Shown: positions 22,881 through 31,469, counted from the first letter of the stretch. The stretch: 64,000 nt of DNA from CALREJ01 sp035547395 (GCA_035547395.1 DASZVA010000011.1:124001-188000), one strand, 5' to 3'. Notes: generated by a model not told the origin, from the sequence alone. Numbers and translations: made by a program.

Positions 22881-22904
22881 AACCCTAACCCTAACCCTAA
22901 CCCT
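22881..22904 (+). repeat. four tandem AACCCT units abutting a start codon
   Basis: Exactly four copies of AACCCT (22881-22904) end immediately before the GH57 ATG at 22905. It fills nearly the whole 27-nt gap after the upstream stop. Confidence 0.95.
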
Positions 22905-24212
22905 ATGTCCGCTCCCCTCGTCTGCTTCTACTTTCAGGTCCACCAGCCGTACCGCCTGCAGGACCTTCGCGCCCGTCACATCGGGAGTAAGGACATCACG
23001 TACTTCGATGACGACAAAAATCGCGCGATCTTCCGCAAGGTCGCGGAGAAGTGCTACCTGCCGACGAATAAGCTGATGCTCGATCTGCTCAACGCCTATC
23101 CGTGGTTCTCGATCAGCTATTCACTGTCGGGCGTGTTTCTCGATCAGTGCAGAGAATACGGACAAGACGTCCTCGAGTCATTCCAGGCTCTCGCAAACAC
23201 CAATCGCGTGGAATTCCTCGCCGAGACGTACTACCACAGCCTGAGTTCGATCAAGTCGCTGCCAGAGTTCTGCCAGCAGGTGACCAAGCACGTGAAGACG
23301 ATCCAGGAACTTTTCGGCCAGACTCCGCGGGTGTTCCGCAATACCGAACTCATCTTCAATAACGAGATCGCGCAGATCACGCGCATGATGGGGTTCAAGG
23401 GAATCATCGCGGAAGGCGCCGATCATCTGCTGCGAAACCGCACGCCGAACGTCCCGTACGAGCCTCCCCGATTCCGACTCGCCCCCGACAAAGAGAAAGC
23501 GATCCGTGCCAACCGGCCGCTCCCGATGCGCAGCGATGAAGTGCACATTCTGCTCAAAAACTATCGCCTGAGCGATGACATCGCGTTCCGTTTCTCGGAC
23601 CGCAACTGGGCGGCATTCCCGCTCTTTGCAGACACCTACGCCGAGTGGCTGGGTTCGAACCAGGGGCACTCGATCAACCTGTTCATGGACTACGAAACCT
23701 TCGGCGAACACCAGTGGGAATCCACGGGCATCTTCGACTTTATGCGGTCATTGCCGGAACAGATGGAACGCAAAGGCATGAAAACCGCGACGCCGTCCGA
23801 GGTGCTCGATGCATGGAAAGATGCGAACCACACCGAAACCTACGACGTGCACACGACGATCTCGTGGGCCGACATGGAGCGGGATCTGTCCGCCTGGCAG
23901 GGCAACCACATTCAGAAGTCCGCACTCGACGCCGTGTATGCGCTCGAGAAAGCGATCAAGGATTCCGGTGACGCTGAGCTGCTCGAAACGTGGCGGAGGC
24001 TTCAGACATCGGATCACTTCTACTACATGTGCACCAAGTACTGGAGCGACGGAGACGTGCACAAATACTTCAGCCCCTATGATTCCCCGTATGAAGCGTA
24101 CCGCAGATTCAGCCACGCACTCTGTGACTTGCGTTCGCGCGTCACAGAAATTGAAAATGGAAAAGTGAAAATGGAAAATTCCGTTTCTACAAGCGGCTCT
24201 CAAATTATATGA
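22905..24212 (+). CDS. GH57 alpha-amylase/glucanotransferase family protein
   Basis: A 435-residue GH57 enzyme. The N-terminal HQPYRL motif (about 13-18), nucleophile region FRNTELIF (Glu148) and acid/base region FMDYETFGEHQ (Asp262) are intact. GH57 members cleave or transfer alpha-1,4-glucan chains and some are branching enzymes. The last 20 residues (ENGKVKMENSVSTSGSQII) have no family counterpart. They are translated from a low-complexity repeat arm (from 24146) that appears to have extended the gene beyond its older stop. Confidence 0.92.
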   Translation: MSAPLVCFYFQVHQPYRLQDLRARHIGSKDITYFDDDKNRAIFRKVAEKCYLPTNKLMLDLLNAYPWFSISYSLSGVFLDQCREYGQDVLESFQALANTNRVEFLAETYYHSLSSIKSLPEFCQQVTKHVKTIQELFGQTPRVFRNTELIFNNEIAQITRMMGFKGIIAEGADHLLRNRTPNVPYEPPRFRLAPDKEKAIRANRPLPMRSDEVHILLKNYRLSDDIAFRFSDRNWAAFPLFADTYAEWLGSNQGHSINLFMDYETFGEHQWESTGIFDFMRSLPEQMERKGMKTATPSEVLDAWKDANHTETYDVHTTISWADMERDLSAWQGNHIQKSALDAVYALEKAIKDSGDAELLETWRRLQTSDHFYYMCTKYWSDGDVHKYFSPYDSPYEAYRRFSHALCDLRSRVTEIENGKVKMENSVSTSGSQII

Positions 24213-24252
24213 GTCCTGCATTTTCAATTCTCAATTTTTAATTTTCAATTCT
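24146..24252. repeat. short-word inverted repeat spanning the GH57 3' end
   Basis: Left arm 24146-24181 (ATTGAAAATGGAAAAGTGAAAATGG words) lies inside GH57. Right arm 24218-24252 (CATTTTCAATTCTCAATTT...) ends 4 nt before the GH15 ATG. Confidence 0.75.
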
Positions 24253-24256
24253 CCCT

Positions 24257-26308
24257 ATGCCCCGCCAACTCGTCCTCGGCAACGGCACGCTCCTCGCATC
24301 ATTCGACGAACACCTGCAGATGCGCGATCTCTATTTTCCGTACGTGGGAATGGAAGATCACACGACGTTCGGCACGGTGCACCGCTTGGGCGCGTTCGTG
24401 GAGGGCAAGGGATTTTCCTGGGTGAGCGACGGCACATGGACAGTCTCACTCGGCTACAAACTCGAGACACTCGTCGGAAACTGCGTCCTGAAAAATGATC
24501 GCCTCGGCATCGAGATGACGGTCGAAGACTGCGTGCATCCGGTGCATGATATTCTGCTGCGCCGCTTCTCCATCAAGAGCACCGACGGTCAGGAAAAAAC
24601 CGTGCGTCTGTTCTTTCATCATGACTTCCACATCTACGGCGATAATCAGAAGGACACCGCGTTCTACGAACCCTACACGAACTCCGTCATCCACTACCGC
24701 CAGTCGCGCTACTTTTTGATCGGCGGCCAGACGGATAATCCGCAGGAATGTTTCGTGGGACACAGCGGCTCCGAATACGACTCGGTGCTCCACAGCATGA
24801 AACGCATCGGCTCGTGCGGCATCTCGTCGTTCTCGGTGGGCAAAGCGAATTACCGCGGGCTGCTCGGCACGTGGAAAGACGCCGAAGACGGCATCCTCGA
24901 AAAAAACACCATTGAGCAGGGATCGGTCGATTCCACCGTCGCGATCCACTCCATCGTAAAACCCGACAAAGCAACCGACGTGATCATGTGGCTGTGTCTG
25001 GGAAAAACGCTTGATGACGTGGTTGCACTGCAGCAGACCGTGCTCGAGGAAACACCCGAGCGTCTCACCAGAAACACGGTGAACTACTGGAAGAGCTGGG
25101 TGAACAAGGAACACGTCGACTTCGGCTCGCTGCCCTCGGATATCGTCGACCTCTTCAAGCGCAGCCTGATGATGGTGCGCCTGCACGCCGACAATCATGG
25201 CGGCATCGTGGCGGCGGCCGACAGCGATATCATGGCCTTCAACCGCGACACCTACACGTACGTCTGGCCGCGCGACGGCGCGTTCGTAAGCCTGGCGCTC
25301 GACGCGGCGGGCTACAGCGAAGTCTCTCGCAGGTTCTTTGAATTCTGCGCGAAGGTGCAGGAACCCGACGGCTACCTGCTGCACAAATACAACCCCGACG
25401 GATCGGTCGGGTCGTCGTGGCATCCGTGGTTCCGCGACAACGAACCGCAGCTGCCCATTCAGGAGGACGAAACTGCGCTCGTTATTTATGCACTCGACAA
25501 GCATTTCCAGCGGACCCAGGACTTTGAATTCCTCCAGGAGATTTTTGAAAAGTTCATCAAAAAAGCCGCACAGTTCCTCTGCGATTTCCGCGAAGAGGAA
25601 ACCGGTCTGCCGCTGCCGAGTTATGATTTGTGGGAAGAGCACCGCGGCATTTTCAGCTATACCGTCGCGACGGTGATCGCGGGCCTGCAGGCTGCGGCGA
25701 ACATGGCGCAGATGCTCGGGCACGTGACGCATTCCGAGCGCTATCATCAGGTCGCCGATGACATGAAGCAGGCGCTCGTCTTCCATTTGTTCGATGAAAA
25801 AGAGCAGCGCTTCCTGAAGAAGATCAAACGCAAAAACGGACAGACGATCGAGCGCGACCTGACGCCGGATGCGTCGCTCGCGATGATCTGGAAACTGAAC
25901 GTGCTGCCGCCGGACGATCCGCGCGTCGTCTCGACGATGACGCAGCTGCAGAATCTGCTCAGGGTGAAGACGAACATCGGGGGCCTCAGCCGCTATACGG
26001 TCGATCACTACCAATCCGTCACGCAGCCGACGAATGACGTTCCGGGTAACCCCTGGATCATCACGACGCTCTGGGACGCGCAGTGGCAAATCAGCAGAGC
26101 CAAGTCTCTCGATGATCTTGGCCCCGCGCGCGCGGCGCTCGAATGGGCGAAGACATATGCGTCGGCAGCGGGCATTCTTGCCGAACAATTGAATCCGTTC
26201 ACGGGCGCTCCTCTCTCGGTTGCACCGCTCACCTGGAGCCACGCGACGTACGTGGAGACGGTGCTGCAGTATGTGAAAAAAGAAAAGGAATTGAAGAAAA
26301 TGGGCTGA
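24257..26308 (+). CDS. GH15 glucoamylase-type glycoside hydrolase
   Basis: A 683-residue GH15 enzyme that releases glucose from alpha-glucan ends or hydrolyses trehalose. An N-terminal beta-sandwich (about 1-265) has the prokaryotic glucoamylase start LGNGTLLASFDEHLQMRDLYFP. An (alpha/alpha)6 barrel follows with YVWPRDGAFVSLALDAAGY, EETGLPLPSYDLWEEHRG (catalytic acid region) and the second glutamate region toward the C-terminus. Third gene of the GT4-GH57-GH15 cluster; the start is 44 nt from GH57, filled by a repeat arm. Long open frames exist on the opposite strand but show no family similarity. Confidence 0.92.
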   Translation: MPRQLVLGNGTLLASFDEHLQMRDLYFPYVGMEDHTTFGTVHRLGAFVEGKGFSWVSDGTWTVSLGYKLETLVGNCVLKNDRLGIEMTVEDCVHPVHDILLRRFSIKSTDGQEKTVRLFFHHDFHIYGDNQKDTAFYEPYTNSVIHYRQSRYFLIGGQTDNPQECFVGHSGSEYDSVLHSMKRIGSCGISSFSVGKANYRGLLGTWKDAEDGILEKNTIEQGSVDSTVAIHSIVKPDKATDVIMWLCLGKTLDDVVALQQTVLEETPERLTRNTVNYWKSWVNKEHVDFGSLPSDIVDLFKRSLMMVRLHADNHGGIVAAADSDIMAFNRDTYTYVWPRDGAFVSLALDAAGYSEVSRRFFEFCAKVQEPDGYLLHKYNPDGSVGSSWHPWFRDNEPQLPIQEDETALVIYALDKHFQRTQDFEFLQEIFEKFIKKAAQFLCDFREEETGLPLPSYDLWEEHRGIFSYTVATVIAGLQAAANMAQMLGHVTHSERYHQVADDMKQALVFHLFDEKEQRFLKKIKRKNGQTIERDLTPDASLAMIWKLNVLPPDDPRVVSTMTQLQNLLRVKTNIGGLSRYTVDHYQSVTQPTNDVPGNPWIITTLWDAQWQISRAKSLDDLGPARAALEWAKTYASAAGILAEQLNPFTGAPLSVAPLTWSHATYVETVLQYVKKEKELKKMG

Positions 26309-26340
26309 TGAACGCCGACTCGATGTGCAAATAGCGAAAA

Positions 26341-26366
26341 GCCGCAAGTCCAGGTGGACCTGCGGC
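26341..26366. repeat. 26-nt hairpin downstream of GH15
   Basis: GCCGCAAGTCCA/TGGACCTGCGGC, eleven pairs in a twelve-base arm with a two-base loop. It lacks a T run, so it may stabilise the 3' end, with termination at 26386. Confidence 0.6.
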
Positions 26367-26385
26367 GGGAGTCTTCACGACCACC

Positions 26386-26411
26386 AATAAGGAAAGGAAT
26401 CCTTATTTTTT
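26386..26411 (+). terminator. terminator between convergent genes, containing the stop codon of the minus-strand gene
   Basis: AATAAGGA (26386-26393) pairs with TCCTTATT (26400-26407) and continues into a T run. The convergent gene's TAA (26403-26405 on the complement) lies in the stem. Confidence 0.8.
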
Positions 26412-26945
26412 CTTCATGAGCGCACGGATCCTCTGCCACTCCCCATGTGGCAGTTGCACATCGATGGCATCTGCCAGAGCTTCGAGATCATCAAGACGCC
26501 GAGAGAAAGCGGCGCCGCGCAATCCTCTATCGAAGAGATCAAGGGCATACCAGGTGATGTCTATCTTACAATTGGCCCGGACGAGTATATCAATCGAGGT
26601 CCTTTCTTTAGGATCTTGATCTTTGATCAGATCATCGTAGCCCGGAAACAACGTCCGCAGAAGAACATGCTTCAACGCAGCCGCTTGTGTTGCTGCATCG
26701 CCCTCCCCACAGTGCGGACCGTTCAGTGTTGCGAGCGCCAGATGGACTTTTTTCCGACGAAGAGTCGGCTCTGTCTCTTCCTGAGCCTCACCGAGCAATT
26801 CCCCGATCAACTCCGCCTCACGAAGATTTGCATCATGCAATTTTGCTTCCAAGAGGCGGATTTTTTCCTGAAGCGCTCCGTCGTCTTCGGCTAACGCGGC
26901 CGATGAAACAAACAGCACGACGAGACATGCGAATATGCGTCTCAT
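26403..26945 (-). CDS. secreted protein of unknown function
   Basis: A 180-residue protein with a clear signal peptide (MRRIFACLVVLFVSSAALA, cleavage near residue 19). A helical segment (KIRLLEAKLHDANLREAELIGELLGE) follows, then a domain with two cysteines. Family not recognised. Unusually for this window it has an SD-like GGAAGGGAAG and a near-consensus promoter (27007-27034). It shares these with other small secreted or membrane proteins here. Its stop codon lies in the stem of the terminator at 26386. Confidence 0.75.
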   Translation of the reverse strand: MRRIFACLVVLFVSSAALAEDDGALQEKIRLLEAKLHDANLREAELIGELLGEAQEETEPTLRRKKVHLALATLNGPHCGEGDAATQAAALKHVLLRTLFPGYDDLIKDQDPKERTSIDILVRANCKIDITWYALDLFDRGLRGAAFSRRLDDLEALADAIDVQLPHGEWQRIRALMKKK

Positions 26946-27006
26946 TAGACTTCCCTTCCAAAATAATGATGTGAAAATCTCGAGCAGCACAGTTGCTGCT
27001 TTGTAT

Positions 27007-27034
27007 ATTTTATATAATAATTAAATATTGTCAA
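27007..27034 (-). promoter_or_regulatory. near-consensus sigma70 promoter, minus strand
   Basis: On the minus strand TTGACA (27034-27029), 16-nt AT spacer, TAAAAT (27012-27007). Drives the secreted-protein gene starting at 26945 with a leader of about 55 nt. Confidence 0.75.
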
Positions 27035-27107
27035 ACATGCGGAAAATGTATGACACACCATGCGATGATTTTTACAATTTCTGATGACGCCGTGACGAGA
27101 CGAATGA

Positions 27108-27116
27108 TGCTACAGT
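27108..27116 (+). promoter_or_regulatory. extended -10 box of gene at 27123
   Basis: TGCTACAGT ending 6 nt before the GTG start. Confidence 0.45.
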
Positions 27117-27122
27117 GATCCT

Positions 27123-28037
27123 GTGCGACGTATGTTGCTTGTGACGGCGTTTGTCGCGGCCATTCCGATGGCCGTCTTTGCGGCATCGGGATCGGGAACA
27201 ACCACGGGAAGCGGAGATACGATGCAGACAAACAGCATCGCGACGCTGCCCGCGGATACCGGCGCGCTCGTGCAGCTGCGCCTTCGGCAACTGATGACGG
27301 ATCTGAGCGATCATCCCGTCTTTGATGCCGCACCAATGCCGCCGCAGGCAAAGATCGACGGATGGGAATCGGACGTCGACCGCTACCGGGAGCGCAGCAC
27401 GCAGTTCCGCAGCCAGTGCCAGATGTCGATCCGCAGTGCCAACAGAGACACGATCATGCAGACCGCGGACACCTGTCTGCGCGGCGATCTGATGGAGGAG
27501 TTGTCATTCCTCCGGCAGGAGCGTGAGAACATCGTTTCACTGCCGGGCCTGACTCCCGTGGTTGCATCCGGTGCAACCGTGAACATTGACGCGCTGATGT
27601 CCGCCGAGATGACGGTGGTGAACGCGATTGACGCCAAGCTCTACACGCAGATCGATCAGCTGAAGGACGTGAAGCAGAAACTGACGACCCAGTACCGGAC
27701 CCCGGCCTGGCTTGCGATGCTGCAGGTCCGGGCGGACCGGAACTTGACATGGATTCATTATATGTCAGAAAAGTTACACGATGTATTGGCAACGGGATCG
27801 GGAACGGCATTGATCAATAACAGCGCCCTGGATGCCATCGAATGCCTGGATTCAGCCAAAAACATGCTTCGCGGAGTCGTCTCCGCGACCGATCTTGCGC
27901 AAGCCGGCAGCGGATACACTGCCGCGCAGAACGGCTTGACGGATTGTCGGTCGGAATTGTGGACCGTTGCTCACCTCAAAGAGCGCCAGCTGGGCTCCTC
28001 GACTGCCACGGGGGCGTTGGCAGGCACGGGAAAATAG
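27123..28037 (+). CDS. secreted protein of unknown function
   Basis: A 304-residue protein read from GTG 27123 (ATG 27132 is the alternative). The signal peptide MLLVTAFVAAIPMAVFA is followed by a Ser/Gly/Thr-rich linker and a long, mostly helical domain. That domain contains four cysteines (about 101, 119, 244 and 277) likely in disulfides, consistent with the DsbA-like protein elsewhere in the window. No catalytic motif or known family is seen. The extended -10 lies 6 nt before the GTG, predicting a leaderless mRNA. Confidence 0.75.
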   Translation: MRRMLLVTAFVAAIPMAVFAASGSGTTTGSGDTMQTNSIATLPADTGALVQLRLRQLMTDLSDHPVFDAAPMPPQAKIDGWESDVDRYRERSTQFRSQCQMSIRSANRDTIMQTADTCLRGDLMEELSFLRQERENIVSLPGLTPVVASGATVNIDALMSAEMTVVNAIDAKLYTQIDQLKDVKQKLTTQYRTPAWLAMLQVRADRNLTWIHYMSEKLHDVLATGSGTALINNSALDAIECLDSAKNMLRGVVSATDLAQAGSGYTAAQNGLTDCRSELWTVAHLKERQLGSSTATGALAGTGK

Positions 28038-28123
28038 TCCGGGAAAAGAGTGATTAGAAAATAACCCATCCTGATACACAACTTCCCAGGGGGTTTCCGG
28101 AGTTCTAAGCTCGGCCTTCCCCT

Positions 28124-28822
28124 ATGGAACCCCGACGCCTTCGCCATCGCATAGAATACACAAAAAACAAGCATTCGCGTGCGATTTGCAAGGGCGATAC
28201 GATCATCATCCGCCTGGCCAGGAATCTGTCGAAGGCCGAGGAACAGGAGCACATCCAGTCGCTGCTGCGGCGTATGACGCACCTGGTGCTTGAGGAGCGC
28301 GAAAAGAAAGCGATCGATCCGTTCCGGCACCTGCTCACCGGCGGCCAGACGCTGACGGTCAGCCTGGACACCGGCAAAAGGTATCTCTTCACGCTGCACC
28401 CCGCGACGAAGACGCGCGCGGTTCGGGCACGCTATGGATGGAGAATCGACGTAAGTCCGCAGGTCCGCCGTGCGCGCCTCCATCGTTTCTTTTGGTCCCT
28501 GCTCTCGCATGCGGAACTCCCCCGCATCCGGAACCTCGTTCATCGCATCAACGAAGAAACGTTCAACGTGCCCGTGCGCGACGTGCGTCTCAGCTTCGCC
28601 ACCACGCAGTGGGGCAGCTGCTCGCCCAAGGGCGTGATCATGCTCAATACCGCTCTCCTCTTTTTGCCGCCGCGGCTGCTGCGCTACGTCATCATCCACG
28701 AACTCGCGCACCGCAGGCATCCGAATCACTCCGATGCGTACTGGAGAGAAGTGGAAAGCGTGCTGCCCGGGTATCGCAAACCGTACCGCGAACTGCAGAA
28801 TTATCGGCTGCCGCAGCTGTAA
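28124..28822 (+). CDS. YgjP-like (DUF45) zinc metallopeptidase
   Basis: A 232-residue member of the YgjP/WLM-like metallopeptidase group. The C-terminal active-site helix HELAHRRHPNHSDAYW (about 205-220) supplies the two metal histidines, Glu and the third ligand. Upstream WGSCSPKGVIMLNTALLFLPP is the characteristic strand-turn of the family. The N-terminal half is basic and less conserved. Cellular substrates of the family are unknown. No SD is visible; a C/T-rich leader precedes ATG. Confidence 0.9.
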   Translation: MEPRRLRHRIEYTKNKHSRAICKGDTIIIRLARNLSKAEEQEHIQSLLRRMTHLVLEEREKKAIDPFRHLLTGGQTLTVSLDTGKRYLFTLHPATKTRAVRARYGWRIDVSPQVRRARLHRFFWSLLSHAELPRIRNLVHRINEETFNVPVRDVRLSFATTQWGSCSPKGVIMLNTALLFLPPRLLRYVIIHELAHRRHPNHSDAYWREVESVLPGYRKPYRELQNYRLPQL

Positions 28823-28846
28823 AATACTGATGGGACTCTGATCAAG

Positions 28847-28972
28847 AGTGCCTCGGTACAATCGTCTTCTTTGTGTCATACCGAGTGTTTTTGCGCAGCA
28901 AAAATGTACCGAGGTATGCAAAGAAGACGATCACCTGCCTGCCGTCAGGCAGGCTCGGCATGACACAGAGAA
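28847..28972. repeat. composite inverted repeat (TACCGAG family)
   Basis: ATCGTCTTCTTTG (about 28869) pairs with CAAAGAAGACGAT (about 28919). Inside is GTTTTTGC-GCA-GCAAAAAT, and the outer parts carry CCTCGGTAC/GTACCGAGG. A further CCTGCCTG-CCGT-CAGGCAGG hairpin follows. No coding potential is seen apart from short shadows. Confidence 0.75.
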
Positions 28973-29013
28973 ACCATCGATTTCATTTGTCGTTTTTATT
29001 CCCGGAACGTACG

Positions 29014-29199
29014 ATGAAGCATCTACTCTTTCCCCACTTCAATATGTGGTTTGACGGCGACGATGATGATCAGAAAAAGAAGCAACAGGGCAATAATCAG
29101 AATCACCCCGGCCCGGAAGCCGGCGACTACAACCTCGGCGATGACATCGGAACGAAGATCGGTGAAGGCCACGATCCCGTTGAGGACCCTTTAAGCTAA
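29014..29199 (+). CDS. 61-residue acidic/Asn-Gln-rich small protein
   Basis: Short protein MKHLLFPHFNMWFDGDDDDQ, then a Lys/Gln/Asn-rich hydrophilic region and an acidic Gly-rich tail (GDYNLGDDIGTKIGEGHDPVEDPLS). No signal peptide or family is identified. The longer in-frame start at 28873 would read through the repeat block and is unlikely. It overlaps the convergent maf stop by a few bases. Confidence 0.5.
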   Translation: MKHLLFPHFNMWFDGDDDDQKKKQQGNNQNHPGPEAGDYNLGDDIGTKIGEGHDPVEDPLS

Positions 29200-29771
29200 A
29201 GAAGTTTGAGTCCGGCGCGCTCTGCCACCTGTCCGAAGGTGAAAATCGGAAGGCCGACGATGCCCGTCCAGTCGCCTTCAATGCGTTCGATCATGAGCTG
29301 CCCGGGACCGTCGATCTGGAATCCGCCCGATCTCCCCTGCCAGAGTTTGGTATCGATCCACCAATCGATATCCGTGTCTGTCAGCGGAGCAAAATGGACG
29401 CGCGAAGAATTGATGTCTTTGAAAAGTGAGCCGTCGGGCGCGCGCAGACAGAGTGCCGAATGCACGACGGATACGGACCCGCTCTGTTCCATCAGCATGG
29501 CGCGCGCTTCCTTCTCATCTTTCGGCTTCTCGAGAAGCATTCCATTTGCGCTTACGACGAGGGTGTCCGCACCAAGCACCCAGCGATCGGGATGCATCTT
29601 GGCGACTTCCAATGCTTTGAGCTCGGACAGGATCAACGCGCGCTCTGTCGGTTCTTTCTCAGGATGACCGTCTTCATCGATGTTGCTGTGCACGACCGTA
29701 AACTGCACGCCGATTCCTTCGAGAAGCGTTTTCCGCTGCGGGCTGCCGGATGCGAGGATGATGTGCTCCAT
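29196..29771 (-). CDS. maf: Maf-type nucleoside triphosphate pyrophosphatase
   Basis: Maf proteins hydrolyse dTTP/UTP or methylated nucleotides to monophosphates and can slow septation. The 191-residue product has ILASGSPQRKTLLEGIG (about 4-20), with the phosphate-binding SPQR, GADTLV (about 67-72), KPKDEKEARAML, and the C-terminal GDWTGIVGLPI. Start ATG 29771 is the first of the family motif. A repeat block separates it from the next minus-strand gene. Confidence 0.93.
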   Translation of the reverse strand: MEHIILASGSPQRKTLLEGIGVQFTVVHSNIDEDGHPEKEPTERALILSELKALEVAKMHPDRWVLGADTLVVSANGMLLEKPKDEKEARAMLMEQSGSVSVVHSALCLRAPDGSLFKDINSSRVHFAPLTDTDIDWWIDTKLWQGRSGGFQIDGPGQLMIERIEGDWTGIVGLPIFTFGQVAERAGLKLL

Positions 29772-29776
29772 AAACG

Positions 29777-29853
29777 AATGAAAAATGTAAAGTGTAGAAT
29801 GTATAATGAAAGGAAAATTCCATCATTCTACATTTTCAATTATACATTTTTAT
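29777..29853. repeat. short-word inverted repeat (AAATGTAAAGTG/CATTCTACATTTT type)
   Basis: Left arm 29777-29812 and right arm 29823-29853 of complementary A/G- and T/C-rich words. Shares the word ATTCTACATTT with 20447-20457. Confidence 0.75.
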
Positions 29854-29872
29854 TCAGCCCTTTCTTGCATCA

Positions 29873-30454
29873 TCACCACATCCTCGCCGCGCCCTTATTG
29901 GCATCGATGATCTGTTCCAGCGTTGCGGACGTTCCGGCGACGGCCTGGTTCGGATTGCGCCATCCCCGAATGGTCGGTGCGAACGGATTGAGCGTCGATT
30001 CGCACAAATTGTAAAACGCCGGCATGGAATTCTGAAGCGAGACGGGGCAGAAATTGATCCGCTGATACCAGCGAAGAAGATTCTGCTCGGAAACGTTCAA
30101 ATCGCTCTGTTGCAGAACCGGCGTGCTGCTGGACGAGGACGAGGCCTCTTGCGAGACAACCGCGTAGTCACCGTTCAAAAACCGCTGAATCGCATCGTAA
30201 TCGTTCACGTCCGGACATGTGATGTCCTTGCCTTCCGCGCGAAGCTGAATGCAGATCTGCGTCGCTTTCTGATAGTCGCGCAGGTTCTGGCGGTAATCGC
30301 TGTAGTGATTGAGCGCTTCCTGCTGCTGCGTCGTGGCGACGGTCGCCGAGAGCGACACGTCCGCCAATTCAGGTTGATGAACGGCGAGCGGGAATGCGGC
30401 CACAAGTGCCAGAATGCCGGCAAGCACGTATTCAGACTTCTTCAGCTTTCGCAT
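29873..30454 (-). CDS. membrane-anchored or secreted protein of unknown function
   Basis: A 193-residue protein with an N-terminal hydrophobic segment (YVLAGILALVAAFPLAV, about 9-25) after a basic start, so it is secreted or anchored. The exported part has four cysteines (about 67, 79, 136 and 151), a Ser-rich run near 105, and a Gln/Tyr-rich helical stretch. Family not recognised. A TATAAT -10 lies 24 nt before the ATG on the minus strand. Possibly a cell-surface protein matured by the DsbA-like oxidoreductase. Confidence 0.65.
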   Translation of the reverse strand: MRKLKKSEYVLAGILALVAAFPLAVHQPELADVSLSATVATTQQQEALNHYSDYRQNLRDYQKATQICIQLRAEGKDITCPDVNDYDAIQRFLNGDYAVVSQEASSSSSSTPVLQQSDLNVSEQNLLRWYQRINFCPVSLQNSMPAFYNLCESTLNPFAPTIRGWRNPNQAVAGTSATLEQIIDANKGAARMW

Positions 30455-30500
30455 ACGGGGATGGGTATGTATTTGTAATTATTATACCTTATTTTACTAC

Positions 30501-31463
30501 TTATCGCAACCCAACGGCCGTGCGTACTTTGGCGATGGTAGCGTCGGCCAGCAGGGAAGCCTTCCTGGCTCCCTCCCTCGCAACTTCCTCGATATAGCCC
30601 CCATTTTGGGCCAGACTCTCCCGTTTTTTACGCATCTCACCGAATGCGTCCATGTAGGTCTCGAGCAGTTTCTTCTTGGCATCACCGTACGAGAGGCCGT
30701 TGCGATACTCCTCCGCCAGGGTCTTCTGCTCTTTGGCATCCAGGAAGAGTTTGTGAATCTGGTACACGGTGCAGTCATCCGGATCTTTGGGATCCGTCGC
30801 CCCCTTGGAATCCGTCTTGATGCCCATGATTGCCTGCTTGGTTTCTTTCTCGGATCCGAAGAGCGGAATCGTATTGCCGTAGCTCTTGCTCATTTTCTGG
30901 CCGTCGGTGCCCGGCACCACCGCGACTTCCTCGCGGATGAGCGGCTCGGGGAGGATCAATGTCTCCCCGAACGCACTGTTGAATTTGCCGGCCAGATCGC
31001 GCGCGATCTCCACGTGCTGTTTCTGATCTTTGCCGACCGGCACCTTGTCCGCGTCATACAGCAGAATGTCCGCCGCCATCAGCACCGGATAGGTGAAGAG
31101 TCCGGCCGAGGCCGTGATCCCCTTCTGGATTTTGTCCTTGTAGCTGACCGCTCGTTCCAGGAGTCCCATCGGCGTGAGCGTCGAGAGAATCCACATCAGC
31201 TCCGTATGCGCGGGAATGTCGGACTGATAGAAGATGATTGCTTTGGCAGGATCAAATCCGCAGGCGAGGTAATCGAGAAGCACGTCGCGCCGCAGCGCCT
31301 GCAGCTCCTTCGCATCATGCACCGTCGTAAGCGCATGCAGATCAGCGATGAAGAAGATGTTGTCATCGGCCTTGCCTACCCATTCGAGGTTCGGTTTGAT
31401 GGACCCGAAGTAGTTTCCCAGATGGAGCTGACCCGACGGTTGGATGCCCGATAAAACACGCAT
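30501..31463 (-). CDS. trpS: tryptophanyl-tRNA synthetase
   Basis: A 320-residue class I synthetase that charges tRNA-Trp. The HIGH-equivalent is PSGQLHLGNYFG (about 9-20) and the KMSKS loop is GTDGQKMSKSYGN (about 188-200). The Trp-pocket segment YPVLMAADILLYDAD is intact. Length is normal for the short bacterial form. The start ATG lies 6 nt after a TATACT -10 (31475-31470), so the message appears leaderless. Confidence 0.97.
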   Translation of the reverse strand: MRVLSGIQPSGQLHLGNYFGSIKPNLEWVGKADDNIFFIADLHALTTVHDAKELQALRRDVLLDYLACGFDPAKAIIFYQSDIPAHTELMWILSTLTPMGLLERAVSYKDKIQKGITASAGLFTYPVLMAADILLYDADKVPVGKDQKQHVEIARDLAGKFNSAFGETLILPEPLIREEVAVVPGTDGQKMSKSYGNTIPLFGSEKETKQAIMGIKTDSKGATDPKDPDDCTVYQIHKLFLDAKEQKTLAEEYRNGLSYGDAKKKLLETYMDAFGEMRKKRESLAQNGGYIEEVAREGARKASLLADATIAKVRTAVGLR

Positions 31464-31469
31464 ATTAAA

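Noticed and set aside
22881..22904. AACCCT repeats as a telomere or CRISPR
   Set aside because: Only four units, without spacers and in the middle of an operon. No cas genes are in the window.
24446..26347. A 633-codon open frame on the minus strand opposite GH15
   Set aside because: GH15 on the plus strand has clear catalytic motifs; the opposite frame has none and overlaps it fully.
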